Positions 22,855 to 32,160 of a DNA stretch of 55,427 nt are shown piece after piece (within the stretch, counting starts at the first letter, position 1; every line of letters begins with the position of its first letter). The stretch spans positions 1-55,427 of the forward strand of contig CACYSU010000015.1 of the NCBI GenBank assembly GCA_902777205.1, given 5' to 3'. The notes beneath the pieces are model-generated. The model had not been told where the DNA came from. It did no database searches and was given only the letters and a program-made list of their open reading frames with translations. The position numbers and the translations under genes were made by a program. This stretch comes from an uncultured Rhodospirillales bacterium (lineage in GTDB: Bacteria > Pseudomonadota > Alphaproteobacteria > CAAGCB01 > CAG-977).

Positions 22855-23679
22855 TTAACCGATCATCTTTTCCAAAACGTCCGCGACCGAATCCAAAGCA
22901 GCGGTGTTGATTTCCTCCACCGTTCCGGCGTCACACGCCGCCGCGACGGCGGGGTCGATCGGCAAACGCGCCGTGTGTTCGATTCCGTATTCGACGGCGG
23001 TCTTTTTCAAATGCGATTTGCCGAAGATTTCATATTCCCGTCCGCAATCGGGGCATTTGAAATACGACATATTTTCGACCAGCGCGATCACGGGGATGTT
23101 CATCATCTTGGCCATTTTCACGGCCTTTCCGACGATCATCGAAACCAGTTCCTGCGGCGAAGTCACAACCACGATGCCGTCAACCGGCAGGGATTGAAAC
23201 ACGGTCAGCGGCACGTCCCCCGTTCCGGGCGGCATATCGACGAACATCATGTCAATGTCGCCCCAAACAACGTCCGTCCAAAACTGGCGCACCGTTCCGC
23301 CGATGACGGGACCGCGCCACAACACGGGGTCGGTGTCGTTTTCCAACAGCATATTCACCGACATGATTTCAATGCCGCCGTCCGTTTCGGCGGGGAATAT
23401 CCCCTTTTCATTGCCGAACGCCTTTTGCGTCACGCCGAACGCCTTGGGGATCGAAGGCCCTGTGATATCGGCGTCCAAAACCGCCGTTTTACGCCCGCGC
23501 CGGTTCATCGCGACCGCCAGCATCGACGTTACCGACGATTTGCCGACGCCGCCTTTGCCGCTGACGACGGCGATCACCTTTTTGATTTTGCTGCCGGCGT
23601 TCGGGGCGTCCTTTTGAATTTCCTTGCGTTCCCCGCATTTCGCGCCGCATTGGGAACAGTTGTGATTACATTCCGTCAT
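22855..23679 (-). CDS. mrp: Mrp/ApbC-type iron-sulfur cluster carrier ATPase
   Basis: A 274-residue P-loop ATPase of the Mrp/NBP35 family, which carries and delivers iron-sulfur clusters. The deviant Walker A is 'VVSGKGGVGKSS'; 'VLDADITGPSIP' is the switch; 'VDMPPGTGD' is Walker B-like; and the C-terminal 'YFKCPDCGREYEIFG' holds the CxxC that binds the shared cluster between two subunits. An N-terminal Cys motif 'CNHNCSQCGAKCGE' is extra and typical of anaerobes' Mrp. ATG 23679 is chosen: GGAG lies eight bases ahead and the family N-terminus is restored; the open frame upstream is not used. It stands alone, behind the lon terminator. Confidence 0.92.
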   Translation of the reverse strand: MTECNHNCSQCGAKCGERKEIQKDAPNAGSKIKKVIAVVSGKGGVGKSSVTSMLAVAMNRRGRKTAVLDADITGPSIPKAFGVTQKAFGNEKGIFPAETDGGIEIMSVNMLLENDTDPVLWRGPVIGGTVRQFWTDVVWGDIDMMFVDMPPGTGDVPLTVFQSLPVDGIVVVTSPQELVSMIVGKAVKMAKMMNIPVIALVENMSYFKCPDCGREYEIFGKSHLKKTAVEYGIEHTARLPIDPAVAAACDAGTVEEINTAALDSVADVLEKMIG

Positions 23680-23759
23680 AACCGAATCTCCATTGTTTTT
23701 TTTACGTTCATAACCCGATCGCGGCGCGCCGTCAACCTTTTGACGCTTTACCGCGGCGC

Positions 23760-23784
23760 AAAAAGAAAGGGGATTTTCATCCCC
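23760..23784 (-). terminator. Intrinsic terminator of lon
   Basis: On the minus strand GGGGAT-GAAA-ATCCCC is followed by TTTCTTTTT. It begins 18 bases after the lon stop. Confidence 0.85.
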
Positions 23785-23801
23785 CTCCTTTGATTTCATT
23801 G

Positions 23802-26246
23802 TCAGTGACAGCGGATGCTTTCGTCCGCGTCGTCCTCCTGCCCCATCAAAGCCTGCTTCGCCTTGGCCTTGTTTTCCTCTTCCTCCTCGTTCCATTCGAT
23901 CGGGATCAAAGGACGGATCAGGGCGCGTTTCAGGACTTCCTCGGCGTTGGAAACGGGGATGATTTCCATTCCCTTTTTCACGTTGTCGGGAATTTCCTCC
24001 AAATCCTTTTCGTTTTCCTGCGGAATCAAGACCGTTTTAATCCCCGCGCGCAACGCCGCCAACAGCTTTTCCTTCAGCCCGCCGATCGGCAAAACCTTGC
24101 CCAGCAGAGTGATTTCGCCGGTCATGGCGATGTCTTTGGACACGGGGATGCCCGTCATCGCGGAAACCAGAGATGTGCACATCGCGATGCCCGCGGACGG
24201 CCCGTCCTTGGGGGTCGCGCCTTCCGGCACATGGATGTGGATGTCGCGTTTGTCGAACAGATCCGGACGGATGCCGAATTGCACCGCGTGCGAACGCACG
24301 AACGACCGCGCCGCCGCGATGGATTCCTTCATCACGTCGCCCAGCTGCCCCGTTTGCGTCACGCGGCCGTGGCCGGGCATCATGACGGCTTCGATCGACA
24401 GGATTTCGCCGCCGACCTCCGTCCACGCCAGCCCCGTCGTCACGCCGACCTGATCCTGTTTTTCCGCAACGCCGTAAGTGTAAACGGGGATGCCCGCGTA
24501 TTTTTTCAGGTTGCGTTCGGTGACGGCGACGGATTTTTTATTCGTCGTCATCAACTCTTTCGCCGCCTTGCGCGTCAATCCCGCCAAAGCGCGATCCAGA
24601 CTGCGGACGCCGGATTCGCGGGTGTAAAGCCGGATCAAGGTGCGCAAAGCCTCGTCGCTGATGCTCCATTCCTTTTCGGACAGGCCGGCGGCCTCGCGCT
24701 GTTTTTTAATCAGGTGACGCTTGGCGATTTCGACCTTTTCGTCCTCGGTGTAACCGGCGATGCGGATGATTTCCATACGATCCAGCAACGGACGCGGCAT
24801 TTTCAGCGAATTGGCCGTCGTGATGAACATCACGTCCGACAGGTCGTAGTCCACCTCCAGATAATGGTCGCTGAACGTGCTGTTCTGCGCGGGATCGAGA
24901 ACCTCCAGCAGCGCCGAAGACGGATCGCCGCGCCAATCCGCGCCCAGCTTGTCGATTTCATCCAGCAAAAACAGCGGGTTGCGCGTTTTGACCTTTTTCA
25001 TGCTCTGGATGATCTTACCGGGCATCGAACCGACATACGTGCGGCGGTGGCCGCGAATTTCCGCTTCGTCGCGCATACCGCCCAAGCTGGCGCGCACGAA
25101 TTTGCGCCCCGTCGCCCGCGCGATGGATTCGCCCAGCGACGTTTTCCCAACGCCCGGAGGTCCGACCAAACACAAAATGGGACCGTTGACGGATTTTGTC
25201 TTCTTTTGCACCGCCAGATATTCCAAAATGCGTTCCTTGACCTTTTCCAAACCGTAATGGTCGTGGTTCAGGATTTCCTCGGCCTTTTTCAAATCGGTCT
25301 GAATCGGCGATTTTTTGCCCCACGGCAGATCCAGCAGCCAATCCAGATAGTTGCGGATGACGGTCGCTTCGGACGACATGGGGCTCATGTGGCGCAGTTT
25401 TTTCAGCTCGGACTGCGCTTTGGCTTTGGCCTCGGCGGACATTTTCGTTTTTCTGATCTGCGCTTCCAGCTCGTCCAGTTCGGCGGAACCGTCGTCATCG
25501 CCCAATTCCTTTTGAATGGCTTTCATCTGTTCGTTCAGATAATAGTCGCGCTGGGATTTTTCCATCTGCTTTTTGACGCGGCGGCGGATTTTCTTTTCAA
25601 CCTGCAGAACGCCCATTTCGGATTCGATATAGCCGAACAGCAGCTCCAGCCGCGTGAAAACGTTCTGCGTTTCCAACAGGTTCTGACGGTCGGACAGTTT
25701 CAGCGACAAATGCGACGCGATCACGTCGGCCAGTTTGGACGGATCTTCGATCTGCCCGATGGACAGCAGGATTTCCGGCGGGATTTTTTTGTTCAGCCGG
25801 ACGTATTCCTCGAACTGCGCCATCAGCGAACGCATAAAGGCGTTGATGTCGTCCTTGGCGTTGATTTTATCCGCGACATCGGTCACGCGCGCTTCAAAAA
25901 ATCCGTTCGCGTCGGAAAATTCATCGACTTTGACGCGGTTGATCCCTTCGACCAAAGCCTTGACCGTCCCGTCGGGCAAACGCAGCAGCTGGACGACGGA
26001 ACCCATCGTCCCGACCGAATGCATATCATCGGCCGACGGATTGTCCAAAGCGGGGTCTTTTTGGGTCAGCAGCACGATCCGCCGGTCGGCCGACATCGCC
26101 TTGTCCAGCGCCTTGACGGATTTTTCCCTGCCGACGAACAGGGGAACGATCATATGCGGGAAAATGACGATATCCCGCAGCGGCAACAGGGGATACGTTT
26201 TTTCCGCGGTCGTTTCAACAACAGGTTCTTGATTCGGGGCATCCAT
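23802..26246 (-). CDS. lon: ATP-dependent Lon protease
   Basis: An 814-residue LonA protease, usual length. The N-terminal substrate domain begins 'YPLLPLRDIVIFPHMIVPLFVGR' in pieces, the AAA+ Walker A is 'GPPGVGKTSLG', and Walker B is 'LFLLDEID'. The protease domain has the Ser in 'PKDGPSAGIAM' and the Lys in 'LLGKVLPIGGLKEKLLA', the Ser-Lys dyad. Lon degrades misfolded and regulatory proteins in the cytoplasm. GAGG lies seven bases before ATG. A candidate heat-shock promoter sits upstream, separating it from clpX. The C-terminus is acidic with a His end, without obvious meaning. Confidence 0.98.
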   Translation of the reverse strand: MDAPNQEPVVETTAEKTYPLLPLRDIVIFPHMIVPLFVGREKSVKALDKAMSADRRIVLLTQKDPALDNPSADDMHSVGTMGSVVQLLRLPDGTVKALVEGINRVKVDEFSDANGFFEARVTDVADKINAKDDINAFMRSLMAQFEEYVRLNKKIPPEILLSIGQIEDPSKLADVIASHLSLKLSDRQNLLETQNVFTRLELLFGYIESEMGVLQVEKKIRRRVKKQMEKSQRDYYLNEQMKAIQKELGDDDGSAELDELEAQIRKTKMSAEAKAKAQSELKKLRHMSPMSSEATVIRNYLDWLLDLPWGKKSPIQTDLKKAEEILNHDHYGLEKVKERILEYLAVQKKTKSVNGPILCLVGPPGVGKTSLGESIARATGRKFVRASLGGMRDEAEIRGHRRTYVGSMPGKIIQSMKKVKTRNPLFLLDEIDKLGADWRGDPSSALLEVLDPAQNSTFSDHYLEVDYDLSDVMFITTANSLKMPRPLLDRMEIIRIAGYTEDEKVEIAKRHLIKKQREAAGLSEKEWSISDEALRTLIRLYTRESGVRSLDRALAGLTRKAAKELMTTNKKSVAVTERNLKKYAGIPVYTYGVAEKQDQVGVTTGLAWTEVGGEILSIEAVMMPGHGRVTQTGQLGDVMKESIAAARSFVRSHAVQFGIRPDLFDKRDIHIHVPEGATPKDGPSAGIAMCTSLVSAMTGIPVSKDIAMTGEITLLGKVLPIGGLKEKLLAALRAGIKTVLIPQENEKDLEEIPDNVKKGMEIIPVSNAEEVLKRALIRPLIPIEWNEEEEENKAKAKQALMGQEDDADESIRCH

Positions 26247-26281
26247 AGCTACACCTCATTGTGTTTTTTCAAATCGGTTAA

Positions 26282-26311
26282 AAAAATGGGATCGCTGTCG
26301 AAAAAGCGCAA
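26282..26311 (-). promoter_or_regulatory. Candidate sigma-32 (RpoH) promoter of lon
   Basis: On the minus strand CTTGCGC, 15 bases, CCCATTT. Spacing and both boxes agree well with the RpoH pattern CTTGAAA-N13-17-CCCCATNT. It lies about 36-65 bases before the lon ATG. Confidence 0.55.
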
Positions 26312-26331
26312 GGGCGCGGCGCGAAAAAAAA

Positions 26332-27603
26332 TCACGCGCCGGCGGCTTCCTTGCCTTTCTTTTTATTGTAAATGCGCAGCGGCGCCGTTTCGCCGGTCAC
26401 GACCTTGTCGTCAACGACGATTTCGCAAACACCCTCCATGGACGGCAATTCAAACATCGTTTCCAACAGCAGACGTTCGATGATCGCGCGCAAACCGCGG
26501 GCACCCGTTTTGCGTTCGACCGTTTTTTTGGCGATTTCGCGCAAAGCCTGCGGCGTGAACGTCAGCTTGACGTTTTCCATGTCGAACAGGGTCTGGTACT
26601 GTTTGACCAGCGCGTTTTTCGGCTGGGTCAAAATCGTGACCAGCGCGTCCTCGTCCAGATCCTGCAGCGTCGCCAAAACGGGAACGCGGCCGATGAATTC
26701 GGGGATCAGCCCGAATTTCAGCAGATCCTCCGGTTCGACATCGCGCAGCACATCTCCCGTTTTGCGTTCGTCGGGGGCGGAAACGTTCGCGCCGAACCCG
26801 ATCGACGATTTGTTCGTGCGCTGCTGGATGATCTTTTCCAATCCGGCGAACGCGCCGCCGCAAATGAACAGGATGTTCGTCGTGTCAACCTGAATGAATT
26901 CCTGTTGCGGATGCTTGCGCCCGCCCTGCGGCGGAACGGAAGCGACCGTGCCTTCCATGATTTTCAGCAAAGCCTGCTGCACACCTTCGCCCGACACGTC
27001 GCGGGTGATCGACGGGTTTTCGGATTTACGGGAAATCTTGTCGATCTCATCAATGTAAATGATGCCGCGCTGCGCCTTTTCAACATTGTAATCGGCGGCC
27101 TGCAGCAGTTTCAGGATGATGTTTTCGACATCTTCGCCGACGTATCCCGCTTCGGTCAGCGTCGTCGCGTCCGCCATGCAAAACGGCACATCCAAAACGC
27201 GCGCCAGCGTTTGCGCCATCAACGTTTTGCCCGATCCCGTCGGCCCGATCAGCAGGATGTTCGATTTTGAAATCTCGACATCCGATTTGCCGCCGTCCTT
27301 GGTCGCCAAGCGTTTGTAGTGGTTATACACGCTGACGGACAGGACTTTTTTGGCCAATTCCTGACCGATGACGTAATCGTCCAGCACGTCTTTGATCTTT
27401 TGCGGCGTCGGAATCTGCCCGTCTTCTTTAACGGCGGTTTCGCGCGTTTCCTCTTTGATGATATCGGTGCACAAACCGATGCATTCATCGCAAATAAAGA
27501 CGTTCGGCCCCGCGATCAGCTTTTTGACCTCGTGCTGGCTTTTTCCGCAAAAAGAGCAATACAGCGTTCCCTTTTTGTCATCTTTGGACGTCGTTTTGGT
27601 CAT
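26332..27603 (-). CDS. clpX: ClpXP protease ATPase subunit ClpX
   Basis: A 423-residue ClpX, the same length as in E. coli. The N-terminal zinc domain has '[11 protein letters not shown]' and '[10 protein letters not shown]'. Walker A is '[14 protein letters not shown]', Walker B 'IIYIDEIDK', the ClpP-contact loop region follows 'RGIIYIDEI', and '[19 protein letters not shown]' (in pieces) is the C-terminal subdomain. It unfolds substrates and feeds them to ClpP. ATG 27603 is preferred, with AGGA 11 bases ahead; the TTG at 27612 is too close to the same site. It follows clpP on the same strand with 74 bases between. Confidence 0.98.
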   Translation of the reverse strand: MTKTTSKDDKKGTLYCSFCGKSQHEVKKLIAGPNVFICDECIGLCTDIIKEETRETAVKEDGQIPTPQKIKDVLDDYVIGQELAKKVLSVSVYNHYKRLATKDGGKSDVEISKSNILLIGPTGSGKTLMAQTLARVLDVPFCMADATTLTEAGYVGEDVENIILKLLQAADYNVEKAQRGIIYIDEIDKISRKSENPSITRDVSGEGVQQALLKIMEGTVASVPPQGGRKHPQQEFIQVDTTNILFICGGAFAGLEKIIQQRTNKSSIGFGANVSAPDERKTGDVLRDVEPEDLLKFGLIPEFIGRVPVLATLQDLDEDALVTILTQPKNALVKQYQTLFDMENVKLTFTPQALREIAKKTVERKTGARGLRAIIERLLLETMFELPSMEGVCEIVVDDKVVTGETAPLRIYNKKKGKEAAGA

Positions 27604-27677
27604 AGTCGTCAAAATCCTTTACAATTCTTTGCCATGCTACACACGCGCGGCGGCAAAGGCAATATCATATTAGGGCG

Positions 27678-28307
27678 TTATTCCGCGGCCTTGGGGCGGG
27701 TGTAAACCACTTCGTCGATCAATCCGAACGATTTGGCTTCCTCCGCGCTCATAAAGTTGTCGCGTTCCATCGCCTTTTCGATCGTTTCCAGCGTCTGCCC
27801 CGTCCGTTCAACGTAAATGTTGTTCAAACGGGCGCGCAAAGCCAGAATTTCGCGGGCGTGGATTTCAATGTCCGTCGCCTGTCCGCGGAAACCGCCGGAC
27901 GGCTGGTGGATCATCACGCGCGCGTTGGGCAGACAGAAACGCTTTCCTTTCGCGCCGGCGGCCAGCAACAGCGACCCCATGGACGCGGCCTGTCCGATAC
28001 ACAGTGTTGACACGTCGCAGCGGATATAGTTCATCGTGTCGAAAATCGCCATACCGGACGTGACGACGCCCCCCGGCGAATTGATGTAAAACGCGATATC
28101 CTTGTTCGGATTTTCGGATTCCAGAAACAGCAGCTGCGCGCAGATCAGGCTGGCGACTTCGTCCTGCACTTCGCCGGTCAGGAAAACGATCCGTTCCTTT
28201 AACAGGCGGGAATAAATGTCGAAAGACCGTTCGCCGCGGCTGGTCTGTTCAATGACCATCGGCACCAAAGTGTTCATGTAAACGTCCATCGGGTCGCGTT
28301 CGCGCAT
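27678..28307 (-). CDS. clpP: ATP-dependent Clp protease proteolytic subunit ClpP
   Basis: A 209-residue ClpP serine protease. The catalytic triad is visible as Ser in '[10 protein letters not shown]', His in 'MIHQPSGG' and Asp in 'QATDIEIHA'. '[16 protein letters not shown]' is the oxyanion-forming loop. Two heptamer rings form the chamber capped by ClpX. AAGGAAGG lies before the ATG. It sits between trigger factor and clpX, the classic tig-clpP-clpX-lon order, which links nascent-chain folding to degradation. A hairpin separates it from trigger factor. Confidence 0.98.
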   Translation of the reverse strand: MRERDPMDVYMNTLVPMVIEQTSRGERSFDIYSRLLKERIVFLTGEVQDEVASLICAQLLFLESENPNKDIAFYINSPGGVVTSGMAIFDTMNYIRCDVSTLCIGQAASMGSLLLAAGAKGKRFCLPNARVMIHQPSGGFRGQATDIEIHAREILALRARLNNIYVERTGQTLETIEKAMERDNFMSAEEAKSFGLIDEVVYTRPKAAE

Positions 28308-28338
28308 GGTATGTTCCTTCCTTTAAAATTCGCTCAAA

Positions 28339-28369
28339 AAGGAATCGCCGGAAAATCCCGCGATTCCTT
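28339..28369 (-). terminator. Terminator-like hairpin between trigger factor and clpP
   Basis: AAGGAATCGC (28339-28348) pairs perfectly with GCGATTCCTT (28360-28369); on the minus strand TTTTT follows. It leaves only about 30 bases before the clpP ATG, so it may attenuate rather than fully separate the two genes. Confidence 0.75.
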
Positions 28370-28406
28370 TATAAAGATAAGATTTAAAACAGCCGTTTAA
28401 AGCGGA

Positions 28407-29876
28407 TTATTCCGCTTTTTTCTTGGCGGCGGTCTTTTTAGCCGGCTTTTTTTCCTCGCCGTCTTCGGCCTTGGCCTTTTTCGCCGTTTTCTTTTCTTCG
28501 GACGCTTCCGCGGACTTGGCGGATTTTTTCGCCTTTTTCGCGGGTTTCTTGGCGTCTTCGGCTTCGGCTTTGTACAATTCTTCCGGCGTCACTTTCTTTT
28601 CGTTCAGTTTGACACCTTTCAAAATGAAGTCGATGACCTTTTCTTCAAACAGCGGGGCGCGCAGTCTGTCCAGCATTTCCGGATGTTTCGCATAGAAATC
28701 GAACACAGCCTTTTCCTGACCGGGGAACTGGCGGGCTTCCATCATGATGGCGCGGTTCAAATCGGCGTCCGTGACGGCGATTTTGTTTTTCATGCCGATT
28801 TCGGCCAGCAGCAATCCCAAACGAACGCGGCGTTCGGCGATCGCGCGGTATTCGTCGCGCAATTCCTCGTCGGTCTTTCCGGCGTCGTCTTCATCCAGCT
28901 GCTTTTTGTCTTTAGCGGCCTGAACCTGCTTCCAAATCGCATCAAATTCCAGATCCAGCATACTTTCCGGAACGGGGAAATCGTGTGCATCGGCCAAAGC
29001 GTCCAACAGAACGCGTTTCAGGTTGCTCATGGACACGTCTTCGTATTCGCGCGTCAATTCGGAACGGATCATTTCGCGCAGTTCGTCCAAAGAGTTCTTG
29101 CCGAAGAATTTGGCGAATTCGTCATTGATCTCGGCGGCTTTTTTCGCGCGCAATTCCTTGACGGTCACGGCGAAAACGGCGTCTTTGCCGGCCAAGTCCT
29201 TGGCATGGTAATCGGCGGGGAACGGAACTTTCACATCCACTTTTTCACCGGCCTTTTTGCCGACCAGCTGGTCTTCAAAACCGGGGATGAAAGAACCGGA
29301 GCCCAGTTCCAGCGAATAGTTTTCGCCCTTGCCGCCGGCGAATTCGACGCCGTCGATGGAACCGACAAAGTCGATCACGGCGATGTCGCCGTTTTTCGCG
29401 CCGCGGTCTTCGGTCACGGGTTCGGAATCGCTGCGGGCGGAGGCCAGACGTTCCAACGCCTTTTCGACTTCGCCTTCGGGGATTTCGGCGATCAGCTTGT
29501 CCAGCGTGATCGTGGCGAAATCAACCGGCGTGATTTCGGGGACGACTTCCAAATCCATGGTGAATTCCAGATCTTTTCCTTCGTCATAGGCGGTGATTTC
29601 GATCTTGGGGCGCATCGCGGGGCGCAAAGACCGTTCGGCCAGCAACTGCGACGTTTCGGATTGGATCAATTCGTCCAGCACTTCGCCCATGACGGCCTTT
29701 TCATAACGCTGACGCAAAAAGCTTTCCGGCGCTTTCCCTTTGCGGAATCCGGGGATCGTGGCGTTTTCCCCGATGGATTTGATTTTGTCCGTGACCTTGG
29801 CGGCGATCGTTTCCGCGGGAACGACCACTTTAAAACCGTGTTTCAGCCCTTCAGCCTTTGTTTCAGTAACCTGCAT
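28407..29876 (-). CDS. tig: Trigger factor, peptidyl-prolyl isomerase chaperone
   Basis: A 489-residue trigger factor. 'MQVTETKAEGLKHGFKVVV' starts the ribosome-binding domain, whose signature is 'IPGFRKGKAPESFLRQRY'. The FKBP-like PPIase domain contains 'GDIAVIDFVGSIDGVEF' and 'FIPGFEDQLVGKKAGE'. The chaperone domain follows. Beyond about residue 436 comes an extra basic tail of Lys, Ala and Pro with acidic spacers ('KKPAKKAKKSAKSAEASEEK'), absent from E. coli (432 residues). It binds at the ribosome exit. ATG 29876 has GGGAAAAGG ahead; the long open frame upstream crosses tRNA-Leu and is not coding. It lies 47 bases downstream of tRNA-Leu. Confidence 0.97.
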   Translation of the reverse strand: MQVTETKAEGLKHGFKVVVPAETIAAKVTDKIKSIGENATIPGFRKGKAPESFLRQRYEKAVMGEVLDELIQSETSQLLAERSLRPAMRPKIEITAYDEGKDLEFTMDLEVVPEITPVDFATITLDKLIAEIPEGEVEKALERLASARSDSEPVTEDRGAKNGDIAVIDFVGSIDGVEFAGGKGENYSLELGSGSFIPGFEDQLVGKKAGEKVDVKVPFPADYHAKDLAGKDAVFAVTVKELRAKKAAEINDEFAKFFGKNSLDELREMIRSELTREYEDVSMSNLKRVLLDALADAHDFPVPESMLDLEFDAIWKQVQAAKDKKQLDEDDAGKTDEELRDEYRAIAERRVRLGLLLAEIGMKNKIAVTDADLNRAIMMEARQFPGQEKAVFDFYAKHPEMLDRLRAPLFEEKVIDFILKGVKLNEKKVTPEELYKAEAEDAKKPAKKAKKSAKSAEASEEKKTAKKAKAEDGEEKKPAKKTAAKKKAE

Positions 29877-29923
29877 ATCCTTTTCCCTAACAAATAAAAC
29901 ACAAAAGTCCGACAAACCGGAAA

Positions 29924-30008
<85 letters not shown>

Positions 30009-30039
30009 ATTCGCGATCCGTCGAAATACGCTGAATGTG

Positions 30040-30067
30040 TCTATAGCATACTTTTGCGAAACGACAA
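30040..30067 (-). promoter_or_regulatory. Promoter of tRNA-Leu
   Basis: On the minus strand TTGTCG (30067-30062), 16 bases, TATAGA (30045-30040), with TGC directly before the -10 box (extended -10). Confidence 0.5.
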
Positions 30068-30129
30068 ACATTTTTAAACCGCGCCGGCGCGTTTTTCGCA
30101 AACGCCGCGGAACATCGGCCGTTTTTCGG

Positions 30130-30158
30130 TTGACAACGCGGCGCGTTTGCCCTATAAG
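30130..30158 (+). promoter_or_regulatory. Consensus promoter of tRNA-Thr
   Basis: TTGACA (30130-30135), 17 bases, TATAAG (30153-30158), 12 bases before the tRNA. Confidence 0.75.
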
Positions 30159-30170
30159 CCGTACATCAAA

Positions 30171-30246
<76 letters not shown>

Positions 30247-30250
30247 TAAA

Positions 30251-30273
30251 ACCCGCGGAACACGCGGGTTTTT
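30251..30273 (+). terminator. Terminator of tRNA-Thr
   Basis: ACCCGCG (30251-30257), loop GAACA, CGCGGGT (30263-30269), then TTTT. Confidence 0.88.
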
Positions 30274-30313
30274 GTTGTTTTCTGATGCTTTTTTTTCGGT
30301 TACAAGGAAAAAA

Positions 30314-30892
30314 ATGATGAAAAAACTGATGATATTGGGCGTGTTGCTGTTGTCCGGCTGCGGAACGGTGTTTTGCGGACAAAACCAGACGGTTTTGATC
30401 GACAGCGATCCGGCCGGCGTCAAAATTTATCAAAACGGGCGGCTGTTAGGCGAAACACCTTTGACAACCGAATTGGAACGCACGAAAAAACCGTTAATGC
30501 TGTTCGCTAAAAAGGAAGGATACAACGACCAAAGCATCATGTTGCATTCAACGTTGGGAATGGGTGCCATTTTTGACGGCGCATTTGCCGTCATTTCAAT
30601 CACGGGGACGACCGGATTTTCAACGGACGCATCCAATGAAACGATTTACGCCTATTCGCCGGATCAGATTTTCGTTGATATGATCAAAACCGGCGAAGAA
30701 AACACACGCGACAGCAAAATCAAAATGTTCATCACCAAAAACTTCGACGTTTTGCATTTGGAAGCAGCCAACGGCGGCGGCATGACCGTTTCGGCTTTGG
30801 CGCAAATGAGCGGCAAGAACGAAGCGTTGCTGATGCCGGCCATTCGGATTTCAAACTATCCGTCGGAATTGATTCACGCGGTATTGAAATAA
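30314..30892 (+). CDS. PEGA-domain-like lipoprotein
   Basis: A 192-residue lipoprotein. The signal peptide 'MMKKLMILGVLLLSG' ends at lipobox Cys. The mature protein begins 'CGTVFCGQNQTVLIDSDPAGVKIYQNG' (in pieces) and 'LLGETPLTTELER', a PEGA-type beta domain of the sort that presents a surface for cell-wall or protein binding. The segment 'GYNDQSIMLHSTLGMGAIFDG' continues the plan seen in family members with a Trp/Gly-rich loop. The C-terminal 70 residues are unassigned. AAGGA lies before the double ATG; the upstream frame is not used. Its opening 'CGTVFCGQNQTV' faintly recalls the lipoprotein pair at 2084-2892. It stands alone between terminators. Confidence 0.75.
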   Translation: MMKKLMILGVLLLSGCGTVFCGQNQTVLIDSDPAGVKIYQNGRLLGETPLTTELERTKKPLMLFAKKEGYNDQSIMLHSTLGMGAIFDGAFAVISITGTTGFSTDASNETIYAYSPDQIFVDMIKTGEENTRDSKIKMFITKNFDVLHLEAANGGGMTVSALAQMSGKNEALLMPAIRISNYPSELIHAVLK

Positions 30893-30920
30893 AGCCCACG
30901 CGATCCGGACAATTCAATCG

Positions 30921-30952
30921 AAGCTTCCGCTGTCAACGGGCGGGAGCTTTTT
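30921..30952 (+). terminator. Terminator of the PEGA lipoprotein gene
   Basis: AAGCT-T-CCGC (30921-30930) pairs with GCGG-G-AGCTT (30940-30949) with one mismatch, then TTTTT. Confidence 0.7.
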
Positions 30953-32160
30953 CATTTCCGGATGAACGACGCGGCGAAAAATCCGTCCGTTCCGAAAACG
31001 GCGGGGGACAGCCGGACGGTCGCGTCCGGCGACCGCCGCCCCGTCAGGCGTTCCAAAACAGGCGACAGGTTTTCAACGGAAAAATCCGGATGCCTTTTCA
31101 GGAAATCCGCCGTCTGATCCTCGTTTTCCGCGCGATCCAAAGAACAGGTGATGTAAAACAGCCGACCGCCCTTTTTAACGCGGGAACACGCCTTGTCCAG
31201 AATTTCACGTTGAGTTTTAATGATTTGCGCCGACTGTTCGGGCGACATCCGCCACCGCGCGTCCGCGCTGCGCCGCCACGTCCCCGTTCCGGTGCACGGC
31301 GCGTCAATCAGCACCAGATCGTACATTTTCAAGTTGTTGTAATCGTTCAGCAAAATGACGTTGTTCGCCCCCGCCCTGCCCGCGCGTTCAGGCAGATCGC
31401 GCAGCCGTTTGACATTGGCATCGGCGGCGTACAGCGTCCCTTTGGCGTCCATCATCGCCGACAGCGCCAGCGTTTTTCCGCCCCCGCCCGCGCACCAGTC
31501 GATCACGACCTGTCCGGCCGCCGCTTGGGTCAATAGGGAAACGATCTGCGATCCCTCGTCCTGAATTTCGACCATGCCGTCCGTGTAAACGGGCAAAGCC
31601 GTCACGTTCACGCGCCCGTTCACGCGCACGCCGACAGGGGAATACGGCGTCTTTTCCGCTTCGATCCCCGCCTGCGCCAGCTGTTTCAGCACCTCTTCGC
31701 GCGTTGTTTTCAACGTGTTGACGCGCAGATCAAGCGGCGCTTCGTCAACCATCGCGCGAATGTCGGCGTCGTCGATCCGCCCCCGCAGCCAATCGGGGCA
31801 TTCCGCGCCGGCGTCCGGCAGATCGGCGGGCAGCTTTTCCAACATTTCCCGTTCCGCCGCCGTCAAAGGCGCGGGCGAATACCTTTCCCCGTCGAACAGC
31901 GTTTCGACCGCCGCGCCCTGATAGTGCAAAGCCGCCGCGACGGCCTCCCTGCCCGTCGGGATTTTTCCCAAAACCGAGCGCAAACGCCCGTAACGGCGCA
32001 GCACATACCACACCAGCGCGGAAATTTCGCGCCGGTCGCCGCCGCCGATATAGCGGTGCGTCCGGAAATACACATTGACCGTGTTGTCGGCCGGCTGGCG
32101 AAACGCGAAGATTTCGTCCAGCAGCTCTATCGCCGTCTGTATTCTGCCCGATTGTTTCAT
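30952..32160 (-). CDS. rsmB: RsmB/NOP2/Sun-family rRNA (cytosine-C5) methyltransferase
   Basis: A 402-residue SAM-dependent RNA m5C methyltransferase. The N-terminal NusB-like helical part is followed by the Rossmann fold: 'VIDWCAGGGGKTLALSAMM' (SAM loop), 'LIDAPCTGTGTWRR' with the release Cys, and 'FYITCSLDRAENED' with the catalytic Cys. The likely target is 16S rRNA C967-type. ATG 32160 overlaps the rlmE stop as ATGA; the frame is open above but runs inside rlmE. It is the last gene of the ppx-rlmE-rsmB operon. Confidence 0.9.
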   Translation of the reverse strand: MKQSGRIQTAIELLDEIFAFRQPADNTVNVYFRTHRYIGGGDRREISALVWYVLRRYGRLRSVLGKIPTGREAVAAALHYQGAAVETLFDGERYSPAPLTAAEREMLEKLPADLPDAGAECPDWLRGRIDDADIRAMVDEAPLDLRVNTLKTTREEVLKQLAQAGIEAEKTPYSPVGVRVNGRVNVTALPVYTDGMVEIQDEGSQIVSLLTQAAAGQVVIDWCAGGGGKTLALSAMMDAKGTLYAADANVKRLRDLPERAGRAGANNVILLNDYNNLKMYDLVLIDAPCTGTGTWRRSADARWRMSPEQSAQIIKTQREILDKACSRVKKGGRLFYITCSLDRAENEDQTADFLKRHPDFSVENLSPVLERLTGRRSPDATVRLSPAVFGTDGFFAASFIRK

